The notes under the pieces are model-generated. The model made no database searches and was not told the origin of the DNA. It worked only from the letters and a program-made list of their open reading frames with translations. This document shows positions 8,559-20,985 of a stretch of 35,305 nt of DNA, piece by piece. Numbering within the stretch: position 1 is the first letter of the stretch; the number at the start of each line of letters is the position of its first letter. The DNA comes from Gammaproteobacteria bacterium (lineage in GTDB: Bacteria > Pseudomonadota > Gammaproteobacteria > Pseudomonadales > Balneatricaceae): NCBI GenBank assembly GCA_028598985.1, contig JAQRMV010000019.1, positions 1 to 35,305 on the forward strand, read 5' to 3'. Position numbers and translations under genes: made by a program.

Positions 8559-9257
8559 ATGTCCACTGCAGCTTCCACAACCAAGGTCATCGATCTTTTT
8601 AGCGGTCGCGAGTACCAACCAAACCATCGTTCAAAGGTGGTACGTTTATCCCCTGAATTAGACGGTTTTGAAGTGCTTTATTCTAATGAGCACGGACACC
8701 CCACCCCTGGCCAAAAATTATACTCCGTAAATATTTTGTTTTGGGCCTTACTCGATGATGGCACTTTTACGGGCATGATTCCTTGGTTCGATCAGCTAAT
8801 TGCTTGTACCGAGCTTAACTGCCGTAACAAAGGTTTTTTCCAAGGTTATTTCGATCCTGGCCTAGACCAAGCCATGCCACAAGTACCCGAACATAAATGT
8901 ATAGAGCTCATAACGGCTGCAGATTATTTCGATTTTGAAATGGACGATTCGGTATTTATTGTGCAAGAACTGGCTGACACCTGCGGCAGCCATGCTGTAT
9001 TTACTGCCGATAACTTTGATCATTTTTCAATGACGGAAGTCTTTAGTTGGCGCCTTTTTAGTGATGGTTGTATTCAAGCATTAATAATCAACCCAGACCT
9101 AGTTACGCAGTTACCTGTGTTAGTGGGTGACGATTGTTTGGTGGTATGTGACGAAGAGCCAGACTTTGTGACCTTTTTCCAATACCGCATTGCTATTAAT
9201 CTAAAAGAGCATGATGCAGATGCTATAGCCGCATTAGACCAGCTTAAATCAGATTAA
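8559..9257 (+). CDS. Acidic protein of unknown function
   Basis: A 232-aa cytoplasmic-looking protein with no signal peptide or membrane segment. It is strongly acidic, with several Asp/Glu clusters (FEMDDSVF, CDEEPDFVTFF). It begins MSTAASTTKVIDLFSGREY and contains LYSVNILFWALLDDG and GMIPWFDQLIACTELNC. A good ribosome binding site, AGAGGATG, lies 8 bp before the ATG. It has its own upstream region of about 200 bp and is convergent with the next gene, which ends 3 bp away. I do not recognise a family and infer no function. Confidence 0.75.
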   Translation: MSTAASTTKVIDLFSGREYQPNHRSKVVRLSPELDGFEVLYSNEHGHPTPGQKLYSVNILFWALLDDGTFTGMIPWFDQLIACTELNCRNKGFFQGYFDPGLDQAMPQVPEHKCIELITAADYFDFEMDDSVFIVQELADTCGSHAVFTADNFDHFSMTEVFSWRLFSDGCIQALIINPDLVTQLPVLVGDDCLVVCDEEPDFVTFFQYRIAINLKEHDADAIAALDQLKSD

Positions 9258-9260
9258 TCA

Positions 9261-9788
9261 CTACCATTCACCCATTGAATCCCTTACGCTGGCTTGAAGG
9301 TTTTGCATATTTTCAATCCAGCGCGCAACTGGCCAATGATCCGGATTTGTTAAATCATCTTCTGCTCGGGCCGATATAAGTTGGCCTGAAGAGTCTTGTG
9401 GTTTGGTAATAACACTAAAGTCTGTTTGTTGTTGCAACTGAATAAGATGCATCCAATCCCCTTCTTGGACCAACATTAACAGCTGCTGAGCTTCTGCAGA
9501 AAGGATTTTTTGGTTCAATAATAGCACTTCAATTTCAGCCCATGACAGCTGCAATACATCATCAAAACGAGTGCTGGCCAACTGTTTCAATATGGCTTGT
9601 GCAAGATTTTTGGCAGCACTTAGAAGGTGATCTACAATGGCGTACTGGTATGCCATGCGCTGGGGACGTTGTCGCCAATAATGGGCATGGGTCACATCAC
9701 CGTAGTTTAACGACACGTCTTGCCATAACGTTTTACTAAAGGCCAACCGCTGCTGGCTGGCCCGTAACCACTGGTCATGAACGGCCAT
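9261..9788 (-). CDS. Protein of unknown function downstream of topA (possibly DUF6586-like)
   Basis: A 175-aa soluble, largely helical protein. It starts MAVHDQWLRASQQRLAFSK and includes RMAYQYAIVDHLLSAAKNLAQAIL. Pseudomonas genomes carry a short helical protein of unknown function near topA (DUF6586); similarity of position and character suggests the same family, but I cannot verify it. The ATG at 9788 lies 1 bp after the topA stop, so it is almost surely translated from the topA transcript. A function linked to topoisomerase I is not shown by the sequence. Confidence 0.75.
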   Translation of the reverse strand: MAVHDQWLRASQQRLAFSKTLWQDVSLNYGDVTHAHYWRQRPQRMAYQYAIVDHLLSAAKNLAQAILKQLASTRFDDVLQLSWAEIEVLLLNQKILSAEAQQLLMLVQEGDWMHLIQLQQQTDFSVITKPQDSSGQLISARAEDDLTNPDHWPVARWIENMQNLQASVRDSMGEW

Positions 9789-9789
9789 A

Positions 9790-12477
9790 TTATTTTTTCG
9801 TAGATGTTTTTTTAGCGGGGCTTTTCTTTGCGGCTGTTTTTTTGGCCGCTTTTTTCACGGGCACATCTTCTACCCACTTCCCACTCACGTACATTGCTCT
9901 CCACCCAGAGGCTTTTTTCTCCACTTCAGACATCACGTACTGCTCTTTAGTCTTACGACTATAACGCACAATAGACGGATTACCTTCGTGGTCTTTTACC
10001 GGTGCCTTAAGCAAGAATGCGTATTTAGGGTCTAAAGCCTCTTTATGGGGTAAAATTTCTGCCACTAACGGTGCGCGTGTTTCACGGTTTTTAGGGAATT
10101 TACTAGCCGCCAAAAATAGGCCTGCAGCGCCATCACGCAAAATATAATGGTCGTCCACCTTTTCACATGCCAATTCTGGCATCGGAATGGGATCCATTTT
10201 TGGGGGCGCCGCTTCGCCGCTTCGTAACAGCTTACGAGTATTTTTACATTCGCTATTAGAACAATCAAAATACTTACCAAAGCGGCCTGTTTTCAAATGC
10301 ATGTCGGCTTCGCACTTGTCACACTGAATCAATGGGCCGTCATAACCTTTTATGCGATACTCACCGGCTTCAATTTCAAACCCGCTGCAGTCTGGATTAT
10401 TACCACACACATGTAACTTACGATGGGTATCAATAAGGTACCCGTCCATAGCGGTGTCACACATTTTACAACGACGTTTTTTAATGAGTAAACGTGATTC
10501 CGCTTCATCGTCTGCATCTACGGCCACTACTTCGTCACCAGACACTAAGTTAATGGTTGCTTTGCAGCGTTCTTTAGGTGGTAACGCGTAACCAGAACAA
10601 CCTAAAAATACACCAGTAGAAGCCGTTCGAATGTTCATTGGTTTACTACAGCTTGGACATTCAATGTCGGTTAGCGTTGGGGTGTTTGGACGCATGCCGT
10701 CTTCAGCTTCGGCTATGCTTAATTTACGAGTAAAGGCTTTGTAAAACGCATTGAGTAGACGTTTCCATTCTGTTTCCCCACTGGCAACGCTGTCTAAGCG
10801 CTGTTCCATGTTGGCGGTGAATGAATAGTCCATTAAATCAGCAAAATTCTCATCTAACCGATCGGTGACAATATCACCCATTTTTTCCGCATAAAAGCGA
10901 CGATTTTGAACTGTTACATAACCACGGTCTTGAATGGTTGAAATGATACTGGCATAAGTTGAAGGACGCCCAATGCCCTGCTTCTCAAGTTCTTTAACGA
11001 GGCTTGCCTCAGAAAAACGAGGTGCAGATTTAGTAAAGTGTTGGCTTGGCGTAAGTTGTTTAAGCGTTAACACGTCGCCTTTATTTACATCCGGTAAGAT
11101 AAGATCTTCATCTTTTTTACTGGCACTAGGCTGTACCCGAGAATAGCCATCAAAGCGCATAATGCGCCCACGGGTGCGTAAACTAAATTCGCCTGCTTCC
11201 ACGGTGATGCTGGTGCTGGTGAATTGTGCAGGCACCATTTGGCATGCCACAAATTGACGCCAAATTAGCTCATACAACCGTTCTGAGTCTCGTTCCATAT
11301 TTTGCAACTGAGTAGACTTCAACGCCACCTCAGAAGGACGTATAGCCTCGTGAGCCTCTTGAGCACCATCTTTACTTGAGTAACCGATGGGTTTTTCTGG
11401 CAAATATTCTTTACCGTAACTGTTTGCAATATAGTCTCGACAACTACCCACCGCATCCTTACTCAAATTAGTTGAGTCTGTACGCATGTAGGTAATATAA
11501 CCGGCTTCATACAATCGCTGCGCTAACATCATGGTCTTTTTTACACCAAAACCTAAGCGTGTACTCGCGGCCTGTTGTAGCGTGGAGGTAATGTAAGGCG
11601 CAGATGGTTTACTTGATGTGGCTTTATCTTGTCGCAGCTGCACTACAAATTGCTGCTTTTCTAACAAGGCAACAGCCGCTTCGCTTTGCTGCTGATTAAC
11701 CGGTTTGTACTCATTACCTTGTTGTTTATGCACTTGCAAAAACAACGGTTTTTGTTCGCTGTTAGCCACATCGGCTTTAAGCTCCCAGTATTCATCTGGA
11801 ACAAAGGCACGAATTTCACGTTCCCGTTCTACCACCAGCTTTACCGCCACTGATTGCACCCGGCCTGCCGACAAACCACGGGCAAGCTTGGCCCATAATA
11901 AGGGCGACACCATAAAGCCCACAACTCGATCTAAAAAGCGTCGTGCTTGCTGAGCATTGACATGATCCATATCCAATTCGCCAGGGTTGGCAAATGCCGC
12001 TTGAATGGCGGTTTTTGTAATTTCGTTAAACACCACTCGCTGATAGCGGCTTTGATCTCCACCAATAGCTTCACGAAGGTGCCATGCTATGGCCTCCCCC
12101 TCTCTGTCTAAGTCGGTTGCGAGATAGATAGTGTCAGCATCTTTAGCAAGGCGACGCAATTCTTCTACAACTTTTTCTTTACCCGGTAATATTTGATAGT
12201 CTGCTCGCCAATCGTTCTCTGGGTCGATGCCCATACGTCGAACAAGCTGTTGACGTGACCTTGCCTGCTTATAGATGACCTTATCATCAGGCTCCATCTT
12301 ACGAACTTTAGCCGCTTCGGCAGCACGTGCTTTTGGGTCGGCACTGCCCGGCAAAGCTCTTGTGGGCAGGTCCCTTATATGACCAACACTGGACTTTACA
12401 ATAAACTCTGAACCCAGATACTTATTGATAGTTTTGGCTTTAGCTGGTGACTCAACGATAACGAGGGATTTACCCAT
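9790..12477 (-). CDS. topA: DNA topoisomerase I
   Basis: Type IA topoisomerase that relaxes negative supercoils. I start it at the ATG at 12477 ([15 protein letters not shown]), 895 aa, rather than the TTG five codons upstream. The TOPRIM domain runs from residue 1 to about 145, with the [12 protein letters not shown] acidic motif; the catalytic Tyr330 lies in [11 protein letters not shown]. Three C-terminal four-cysteine zinc ribbons follow (CPSC near 600, CKMC near 675, CDKC near 725). The protein ends in a basic [16 protein letters not shown] tail resembling histone H1, as in some pseudomonads; it may bind DNA or RNA polymerase. The next gene downstream starts 1 bp after its stop. Confidence 0.97.
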   Translation of the reverse strand: MGKSLVIVESPAKAKTINKYLGSEFIVKSSVGHIRDLPTRALPGSADPKARAAEAAKVRKMEPDDKVIYKQARSRQQLVRRMGIDPENDWRADYQILPGKEKVVEELRRLAKDADTIYLATDLDREGEAIAWHLREAIGGDQSRYQRVVFNEITKTAIQAAFANPGELDMDHVNAQQARRFLDRVVGFMVSPLLWAKLARGLSAGRVQSVAVKLVVEREREIRAFVPDEYWELKADVANSEQKPLFLQVHKQQGNEYKPVNQQQSEAAVALLEKQQFVVQLRQDKATSSKPSAPYITSTLQQAASTRLGFGVKKTMMLAQRLYEAGYITYMRTDSTNLSKDAVGSCRDYIANSYGKEYLPEKPIGYSSKDGAQEAHEAIRPSEVALKSTQLQNMERDSERLYELIWRQFVACQMVPAQFTSTSITVEAGEFSLRTRGRIMRFDGYSRVQPSASKKDEDLILPDVNKGDVLTLKQLTPSQHFTKSAPRFSEASLVKELEKQGIGRPSTYASIISTIQDRGYVTVQNRRFYAEKMGDIVTDRLDENFADLMDYSFTANMEQRLDSVASGETEWKRLLNAFYKAFTRKLSIAEAEDGMRPNTPTLTDIECPSCSKPMNIRTASTGVFLGCSGYALPPKERCKATINLVSGDEVVAVDADDEAESRLLIKKRRCKMCDTAMDGYLIDTHRKLHVCGNNPDCSGFEIEAGEYRIKGYDGPLIQCDKCEADMHLKTGRFGKYFDCSNSECKNTRKLLRSGEAAPPKMDPIPMPELACEKVDDHYILRDGAAGLFLAASKFPKNRETRAPLVAEILPHKEALDPKYAFLLKAPVKDHEGNPSIVRYSRKTKEQYVMSEVEKKASGWRAMYVSGKWVEDVPVKKAAKKTAAKKSPAKKTSTKK

Positions 12478-12643
12478 GTAATTTAATTCCAATAATTACG
12501 TATTTGCCGCATCCATGGCGACAGCTTCAAGGCGCCTAAGTTTAGGCACATATCTCAGAAGGTCAAGCCTTTGTTAAGCGACCTCTTTTTTAAAATTCCA
12601 TTTTTTGATCAAAAAAGCAAGCACTATTATATAACAAATACGC

Positions 12644-12667
12644 AAAAGGCTGGTTAACCAGCCTTTT
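12644..12667. terminator. Intrinsic terminator downstream of fadA
   Basis: A perfect 24-bp inverted repeat, AAAAGGCTGGTT followed by AACCAGCCTTTT, with A and T runs on the two flanks. It lies 30 bp beyond the fadA stop, between fadA and the topA promoter region, and should end the fadBA transcript. Confidence 0.85.
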
Positions 12668-12696
12668 GAATTTATTGAAGTTTGTAGAATTAAAGT

Positions 12697-16051
<3,355 letters not shown>

Positions 16052-16198
16052 GCATGGACTCCTTGGGTGGATTTAACGGGCCTATGAATCAACGAAGGTT
16101 AAAATTCATACGTTTGTTTGAAAAACAGTGATAGCACTTTAAACCAGCCAGAGGCAATGTCAACCATGACTCCGTAGACACAAAACAACGCCTAAGTT

Positions 16199-16723
16199 TT
16201 AAAAGCTACCGGCAACCAGCTCTTGTAATACTTTTTCTACGTCGTCTAACTCTTGTGGCGTGGCCTTTTCGTACCAATAAATTTGAGCCATTATAGGTGT
16301 AATAGCAAGGGCATAAACATCGCTGGGTAATTGCCCAAGGAGTATTTCCAATTGACTCAACTGTGCTGCTGAAAGAGAGCCTTCGCCACGGTTCCAGCAC
16401 CAGCCTTGGGGTAACCCTTTGGTATTAAGGCCGCCGGTTTTAAATATTTCCCAGGTGGCCTTCTTAAGGCTCGCCATACCTCCACCTCTAAGGGTATCTT
16501 TTGGCCTAGGCAAACCGTAGCTTGTGGCCAAATGACTTTCTGGGGCAATTTCGCCCTGCTCTCGCGGCCCTTGTAATTTACCTACTTTAATCTGAAAACC
16601 CTTGGCCATAGCAAGGTGACGTATTTTAGCTTGCGCTCGTTGCAATGGCGTAGGCATCACCCAAGCTACAGAGCCTACAAGTGATAAACACACTAGAATA
16701 ATAATAATCCACTGGGTATCCAC
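16199..16723 (-). CDS. Small membrane-anchored protein of unknown function between fadB and usp
   Basis: A 174-aa protein with an N-terminal transmembrane helix (WIIIILVCLSLVGSVAWVM) followed by a basic segment, MPTPLQRAQAKIRHLAMAKG, that should face the cytoplasm. The rest is soluble and Gly/Lys-rich in the middle (KDTLRGGGMASLKKATW). I take the GTG at 16723 as start because GGAG lies 6 bp before it; a GTG at 16735 is also in frame. Pseudomonas has proteins of this type in the same interval between the fatty acid oxidation operon and a universal stress gene. I assign no function. Confidence 0.75.
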   Translation of the reverse strand: MDTQWIIIILVCLSLVGSVAWVMPTPLQRAQAKIRHLAMAKGFQIKVGKLQGPREQGEIAPESHLATSYGLPRPKDTLRGGGMASLKKATWEIFKTGGLNTKGLPQGWCWNRGEGSLSAAQLSQLEILLGQLPSDVYALAITPIMAQIYWYEKATPQELDDVEKVLQELVAGSF

Positions 16724-16762
16724 GATGCACTCCACTGACTAGTCACAAAAAAAATTACTTTG

Positions 16763-16782
16763 AGTTTGATGTACATCAAACT
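16763..16782 (+). promoter_or_regulatory. Anr/FNR-type operator upstream of the universal stress gene
   Basis: A perfect 20-bp inverted repeat whose core, TTGATGTACATCAA (16766-16779), matches the FNR/Anr consensus TTGAT-N4-ATCAA in all ten positions. Its centre is 29-30 bp before a weak -10 candidate, TTTACT (16801-16806), which would place it near -41.5 as in a class II FNR-activated promoter; a better-looking TACACT (16796-16801) would place it near -36. It lies 48 bp before the usp ATG. Anr-activated universal stress genes are known in Pseudomonas, so oxygen-limited induction is likely. Confidence 0.82.
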
Positions 16783-16829
16783 AAAAAGACTATGGTACAC
16801 TTTACTCAACCACTACTGGAGGACTTAAC

Positions 16830-17258
16830 ATGAGTATCTACCATAACATTTTAGTCGCTATAGACCTAAACGAAGAAGCTGATAAAGTGGCTCAAAAGGC
16901 CTATAAAATAGGGTTACAATCCGGCGCAAAAATAACCTTAATCCACGTTACAGAACCACTAAGTTACGCTTATGGTGGTGACATTCCTATGGATTTATCG
17001 GCCATACAAAAACAATTACACGATCATGCACAACAACGCATGGAAACATTTGTGAAACAACAGCAGCTAGGAGATGTAGACCAACTGTTAGTGTCTGGTC
17101 ATATAGAAACCGAAGTGCACCGCGTAGCAAACGAACTCAGCACAGACCTCATAGTAGTAGGCAGCCACGGCCGTCACGGCCTTGCCCTATTACTGGGTTC
17201 TACCTCTAATGGCATTTTACACGGTGCAACATGCGATGTGTTAGCCGTTAGGGTTTAG
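16830..17258 (+). CDS. Universal stress protein (UspA family)
   Basis: A single-domain 142-aa UspA-fold protein. It starts MSIYHNILVAIDLNEE, with the first-strand Asp typical of the family. The C-terminal signature GSHGRHGLALLLGSTSNGIL fits the ATP-binding pattern G-x2-G-x9-G-S/T. A strong ribosome binding site, GGAGGAC, lies 6 bp before the ATG. The perfect Anr/FNR-type box upstream suggests expression under low oxygen, where Pseudomonas Usp proteins aid survival. It is convergent with uup, leaving 16 bp between the stops. The exact role is not known from sequence. Confidence 0.93.
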   Translation: MSIYHNILVAIDLNEEADKVAQKAYKIGLQSGAKITLIHVTEPLSYAYGGDIPMDLSAIQKQLHDHAQQRMETFVKQQQLGDVDQLLVSGHIETEVHRVANELSTDLIVVGSHGRHGLALLLGSTSNGILHGATCDVLAVRV

Positions 17259-17274
17259 CTTGTGCCCATAAGGC

Positions 17275-19176
17275 TTAGTCTGCTTGCATAGCCTCTATTT
17301 CTAACCACCGCTCCATGGCCTTTTCTAACTCGATTTCTTGAGTTTCTAAATACGCCAAACGAGCACTCACATGGGCTGGGTCTTTATTATAGAAATCGGC
17401 ATGGCCTATTTCCATTTGCAGACCCTCAAGCTCAGCTTCTAAAGCTTCCACCTGTGTGGGCAATAAATCTAGCTCACGTTGAATTTTATAACTCAGCTTA
17501 ACCGCTGGTTTTACTTTGTCTTTGGCTTTCAGTGGTGTGGCTGCCATGCCGGTTGGCTTACTGTGACCTTGCACCGTGGGGGCCTGTAACTTGCCTCCAC
17601 GTCTCACCCAGTCGGTATATCCACCTACCGAATCAGTGATATGCCCTTGGCCATCAAATACTAAGCAAGAAGTAACCACTCGATCTAAGAACGCTCGATC
17701 GTGACTTACTAGTAGTACGGTGCCAGGGTAATTGGCCAGCATTTCTTCTAGCAGCTCTAAGGTTTCAATATCTAAGTCGTTAGTGGGCTCATCGAGTACT
17801 AACATGTTAGATGGTTTACTAAATAAACGGGCCAATAACAAACGGTTACGCTCACCACCAGACAAACTACTCACAGGACTTCGAACACGCTTAGGAGAAA
17901 ACAAAAAGTCTCCCAAGTAGCTCATCACATGGCGGTCTTTGCCATTGATAGTGATACTGTCGCGGCCTTCTGCAAGGTTATCCATCACCGTTTTGGTAAG
18001 GTCTAATTGGTCTCGCAATTGATCAAAATAAGCCACTTCTAACTTAGTGCCTAATTTCACCGTACCCGAATTAGGTTTCAACTGACCCAAAATCATTTTT
18101 AATAAGGTTGATTTACCAACACCGTTAGCACCCACAAGGCCAATACGATCTAGCTTAAGTAACGTTAAGTCAAAATTCTTTATGAGCTCCTGCTCTCCAT
18201 AACCATGGCTTACATTTTCTAGTTCGCAAACCAGCTGCCCAGACTTAGCAGCTTGCGCGTGTTGTAACTTAACATTGCCTTGGCGCTCACGACGATCACC
18301 ACGTTCTTTACGCAGGGATTCTAACGCTCGCACACGGCCTTCGTTACGGGTTCGACGCGCCTTAATGCCTTGGCGAATCCACACTTCTTCTTGGGCTAAC
18401 TTTTTGTCGAACAAGGCATTGTGGCGATCTTCTTCCATCAATTGTTGTTCCCGGTACGCCAAGAATCGTTCGTAATCACCGGGAAAGTAATTTAAATGCC
18501 CACGGTCTAGCTCTACAATTTTATTGGCCAATACTTGTAGGAAACTACGGTCGTGGGTGATAAATATAATGGCGCCGGTGAACTCTAGCAGTTGTTTTTC
18601 TAACCATTCAATAGCTAAAATATCCAAGTGGTTAGTGGGCTCGTCTAACAACAACAACGTAGGCTCAGAAACCAACGCTCTAGCCAAGGTTACACGACGT
18701 CTCCAACCACCGGACAATTCGCTAAGAAGGCGAGTGCCGTCTAACTGCAGACGTGTGAGAATACGCTCAACCTTGGGCTCCATTTGCCAACCATCAAGCT
18801 CATCAATACGGTGGCTGACGATTTCAAGCTCTTTCATCGCCTTGTCGTCTAAATCACCCATGGCTATTTCTTCATGGCGTTTACGGATATCGTAAACCTC
18901 GCCCATACCCATAGCCACAAGCTCACTAACACATAAGTCTTCTCGGTCTGGCAGGTCTTGCTGTAGGTATCCAATTCTACAGGCTGGGCTACGCCAAACA
19001 GTGCCACTGTCTGGCAACTGCTCGCCTACCAAAAGTTTAATAAGGCTAGACTTACCGGCGCCGTTGCGGCCAATAAGACACACTCGATCACCTGCATCAA
19101 TTTGCAAATTGACATCATCAAGTATGGCCACATCACCATAAGCAAGATGGACTTGTTGTAAACGTAATAAATTCAT
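17275..19176 (-). CDS. uup: ABC-F ATPase Uup
   Basis: A soluble 633-aa protein with two fused ABC ATPase domains and no membrane segments. Domain 1 has Walker A GRNGAGKSS (about 37-45), signature LSGGWRRR and Walker B LLLLDEPTNHLD. Domain 2 has GANGVGKST, LSGGERNR and MLVLDEPTNDLD. The C-terminal 80 residues form a charged coiled coil (LPTQVEALEAELEGL) that binds DNA in E. coli Uup. ABC-F proteins act on ribosomes; Uup has also been linked to replication-associated events and precise transposon excision. It is divergent from tatD across about 235 bp. Confidence 0.93.
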   Translation of the reverse strand: MNLLRLQQVHLAYGDVAILDDVNLQIDAGDRVCLIGRNGAGKSSLIKLLVGEQLPDSGTVWRSPACRIGYLQQDLPDREDLCVSELVAMGMGEVYDIRKRHEEIAMGDLDDKAMKELEIVSHRIDELDGWQMEPKVERILTRLQLDGTRLLSELSGGWRRRVTLARALVSEPTLLLLDEPTNHLDILAIEWLEKQLLEFTGAIIFITHDRSFLQVLANKIVELDRGHLNYFPGDYERFLAYREQQLMEEDRHNALFDKKLAQEEVWIRQGIKARRTRNEGRVRALESLRKERGDRRERQGNVKLQHAQAAKSGQLVCELENVSHGYGEQELIKNFDLTLLKLDRIGLVGANGVGKSTLLKMILGQLKPNSGTVKLGTKLEVAYFDQLRDQLDLTKTVMDNLAEGRDSITINGKDRHVMSYLGDFLFSPKRVRSPVSSLSGGERNRLLLARLFSKPSNMLVLDEPTNDLDIETLELLEEMLANYPGTVLLVSHDRAFLDRVVTSCLVFDGQGHITDSVGGYTDWVRRGGKLQAPTVQGHSKPTGMAATPLKAKDKVKPAVKLSYKIQRELDLLPTQVEALEAELEGLQMEIGHADFYNKDPAHVSARLAYLETQEIELEKAMERWLEIEAMQAD

Positions 19177-19412
19177 TAAGAAACCTAAAAAGGTAAAGCA
19201 AGATTCAGCAATGCATTGAGCTATTGTGAACGGGTCACTATATTTATGTCATTATAACGTTTATTAAAGTTGCACCCAATGAAATAATGGGCCGATAATT
19301 GGTTTTACTAAAAATAAACATCATCACCCAAGCCAAAAAATGTGGTTATATTAAGCAACCTCGATCATTGGTATAAAAACAGAGTGCTAAAACAACATTG
19401 AAACCTAATAAA

Positions 19413-20201
19413 ATGACCGACATCGGTGTTAATTTAACCAATGATCGATTTAATAAAGACCTGCCAGAAACCTTACAGCGAGCCTTCGATTTAGGCGTTC
19501 ATCGCCACATTATCACAGGCACTTCGTTAAGCTCTAGCCAACAAGCGCTTGAACTTTGCCTGAATGACTACTTACCCGGTACACGTTTTGCAACGGCGGG
19601 CTTCCACCCCCACTGCGCCAGTGAAAATAATACCCAAAGTTGGCAGCAATTAGCTCAACTTTGGCAACACCCTAAGGTGGTTGCCATTGGAGAGACTGGA
19701 TTAGATTTTAATCGTAATTTTTCTACCCCCCAACAACAACTCGACAGCTTTGAAAAACACCTCATTGCGGCAGTAGAATTACAACTGCCTTTATTTTTAC
19801 ACGAACGGGATTCAGCCGACCAATTTTTGGAGCTTCTACAACAATACAGGGGTGGGTTAAATAAAGCCGTTGTGCATTGTTTCACGGGGACTCAGGCGTT
19901 TCTTAGGCAGCTGCTAGAACTGGACCTTCACATAGGCATTACGGGGTGGATTTGCGATGAACGTCGCGGAGAGCACTTACAAAGCGCAGTGAAGCTTATT
20001 CCTAACAACCGCTTGATGTTAGAAACCGATTCGCCCTATCTTTTGCCTAGAGACATGCGCCCTAAACCTAAATCGAACCGCAATGAACCTTCTTATCTGC
20101 CCCATATTTTCCAGCGCGTGGCGCACTTCCGCGGCCAAAGCGTAGAACAGCTTGCTAGTGAGACCGAATCCACAGTGGATGACTTCTTTACCTTCAATTA
20201 A
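19413..20201 (+). CDS. tatD: TatD-family metal-dependent hydrolase / 3'-5' exonuclease
   Basis: A TIM-barrel metallohydrolase of the TatD DNase family, linked to nuclease activity in DNA repair. I start at ATG 19413 (MTDIGVNLTNDRF, 262 aa) because this matches the usual TatD beginning; a TTG five codons upstream is also in frame. Metal-binding segments are visible: TAGFHPHCAS, IGETGLDFNRNF, PLFLHERDS with His, VVHCFTGT with His, and LMLETDSPYLLPR with the final Asp. It is not part of a tat operon here. Its last 4 bp overlap the convergent glutaredoxin-like gene. Confidence 0.9.
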   Translation: MTDIGVNLTNDRFNKDLPETLQRAFDLGVHRHIITGTSLSSSQQALELCLNDYLPGTRFATAGFHPHCASENNTQSWQQLAQLWQHPKVVAIGETGLDFNRNFSTPQQQLDSFEKHLIAAVELQLPLFLHERDSADQFLELLQQYRGGLNKAVVHCFTGTQAFLRQLLELDLHIGITGWICDERRGEHLQSAVKLIPNNRLMLETDSPYLLPRDMRPKPKSNRNEPSYLPHIFQRVAHFRGQSVEQLASETESTVDDFFTFN

Positions 20202-20434
20202 AAAGCTTTAAGGGCCGCACTATCAAAAGGCCAACAGAGCTCTTGCTGATTTTCCACATTGCGCAGCACTGGAATTTTAATGCCGTAACGCAACATAAGC
20301 TCATCTGAATCGGCTATATCAATATGTTCAACATGGTTAAATACCGGATCTAAGCACTCCACAACCAGCGTCAGCGCCAATTCACACAAATGACAGCCCG
20401 AAGTACCTAATAACTGTAATCGCCTCTGGGACAA
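20198..20434 (-). CDS. Glutaredoxin-like family protein (DUF836 type)
   Basis: A 78-aa single thioredoxin-fold domain. It begins with strand RRLQLLGTSGCHLCELA, containing a CxxC site (C14 and C17), and has the cis-proline loop GIKIPVLRNV. This pattern matches short bacterial glutaredoxin-like proteins of unknown partner. The start is a TTG at 20434, 2 bp after the stop of the upstream regulator gene; no in-frame ATG lies before the active site, so TTG is the probable start and translation is coupled. The 3' end overlaps tatD by 4 bp. Confidence 0.82.
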   Translation of the reverse strand: MSQRRLQLLGTSGCHLCELALTLVVECLDPVFNHVEHIDIADSDELMLRYGIKIPVLRNVENQQELCWPFDSAALKAF

Positions 20435-20436
20435 GG

Positions 20437-20985
20437 TTACACAGCCGCTGGATTGTTAGCGCTAACCAGCACACAGGGCTGGTCACCGAGGTTACGAAAA
20501 CGGTGGGGCTGAGCACTGATAAAATAATAGGCATCGCCAGGATGAAGCAGTTCAACTTGGCCAGACACTGTTACCTCTAAACAGCCACTAATAATAATGC
20601 CGGCCTCTTCGCCTTCATGAAGTAACATTTCTACCCCTGTATCTGCACCAACCGGGTAGGTTTCATGTAGTAAAGACAGATTTCGCGGCTCATGATTATA
20701 TCCTACTAGGTGCATCGCCACCTTGCCGGAGCCCATGTCGGGTAACTCGCTGCTTTTATAAAACACTTGCTGTTGCACCGGCATTTCTTCAACAAAAAAT
20801 GCTTGTAGCGCCATGGGTAAACCATCCAATACTTTTTTAAGCGAACTTACCGAGGGGCTTACCCTATTTTGTTCAATCAATGAGATCGTACTGTTGGTCA
20901 CCCCTGCCCGCTTTGCCAATTCTCGTTGGGAAAGTCCACGCTTTTTGCGCACTTCTTTAAGGCGCGCCCCCACGTCAAGACTCAC
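20437..20985 (-). CDS. XRE-family regulator with C-terminal cupin domain (PauR/PuuR-like)
   Basis: The protein joins an N-terminal helix-turn-helix domain (LKEVRKKRGLSQRELAKRAGVTNSTIS) to a C-terminal cupin sensor domain (about 75-182; LLHEGEEAGIIISG, LHPGDAYYFISAQPHRFRN). This layout and the DVGARLKEVRKKRGLSQRELAKRAG start are those of polyamine-responsive repressors PauR (Pseudomonas) and PuuR (E. coli). I choose the GTG at 20985 with GAGG 9 bp before it, giving 182 aa, the usual length; a GTG at 21003 is also in frame. The start lies inside the 3' end of rmuC (11-bp overlap). No polyamine genes are nearby, so the ligand is an inference. Confidence 0.85.
   Translation of the reverse strand: MSLDVGARLKEVRKKRGLSQRELAKRAGVTNSTISLIEQNRVSPSVSSLKKVLDGLPMALQAFFVEEMPVQQQVFYKSSELPDMGSGKVAMHLVGYNHEPRNLSLLHETYPVGADTGVEMLLHEGEEAGIIISGCLEVTVSGQVELLHPGDAYYFISAQPHRFRNLGDQPCVLVSANNPAAV

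Noticed and set aside
12478..12492. TTG start for topA five codons upstream
   Set aside because: The conserved family start [15 protein letters not shown] matches the ATG at 12477.
16052..16198. Possible PsrA/FadR operator before fadBA (CGTTTGTTTGAAAAAC at about 16110)
   Set aside because: The GTTTG elements are not arranged as the expected inverted repeat and no FadR palindrome is present.
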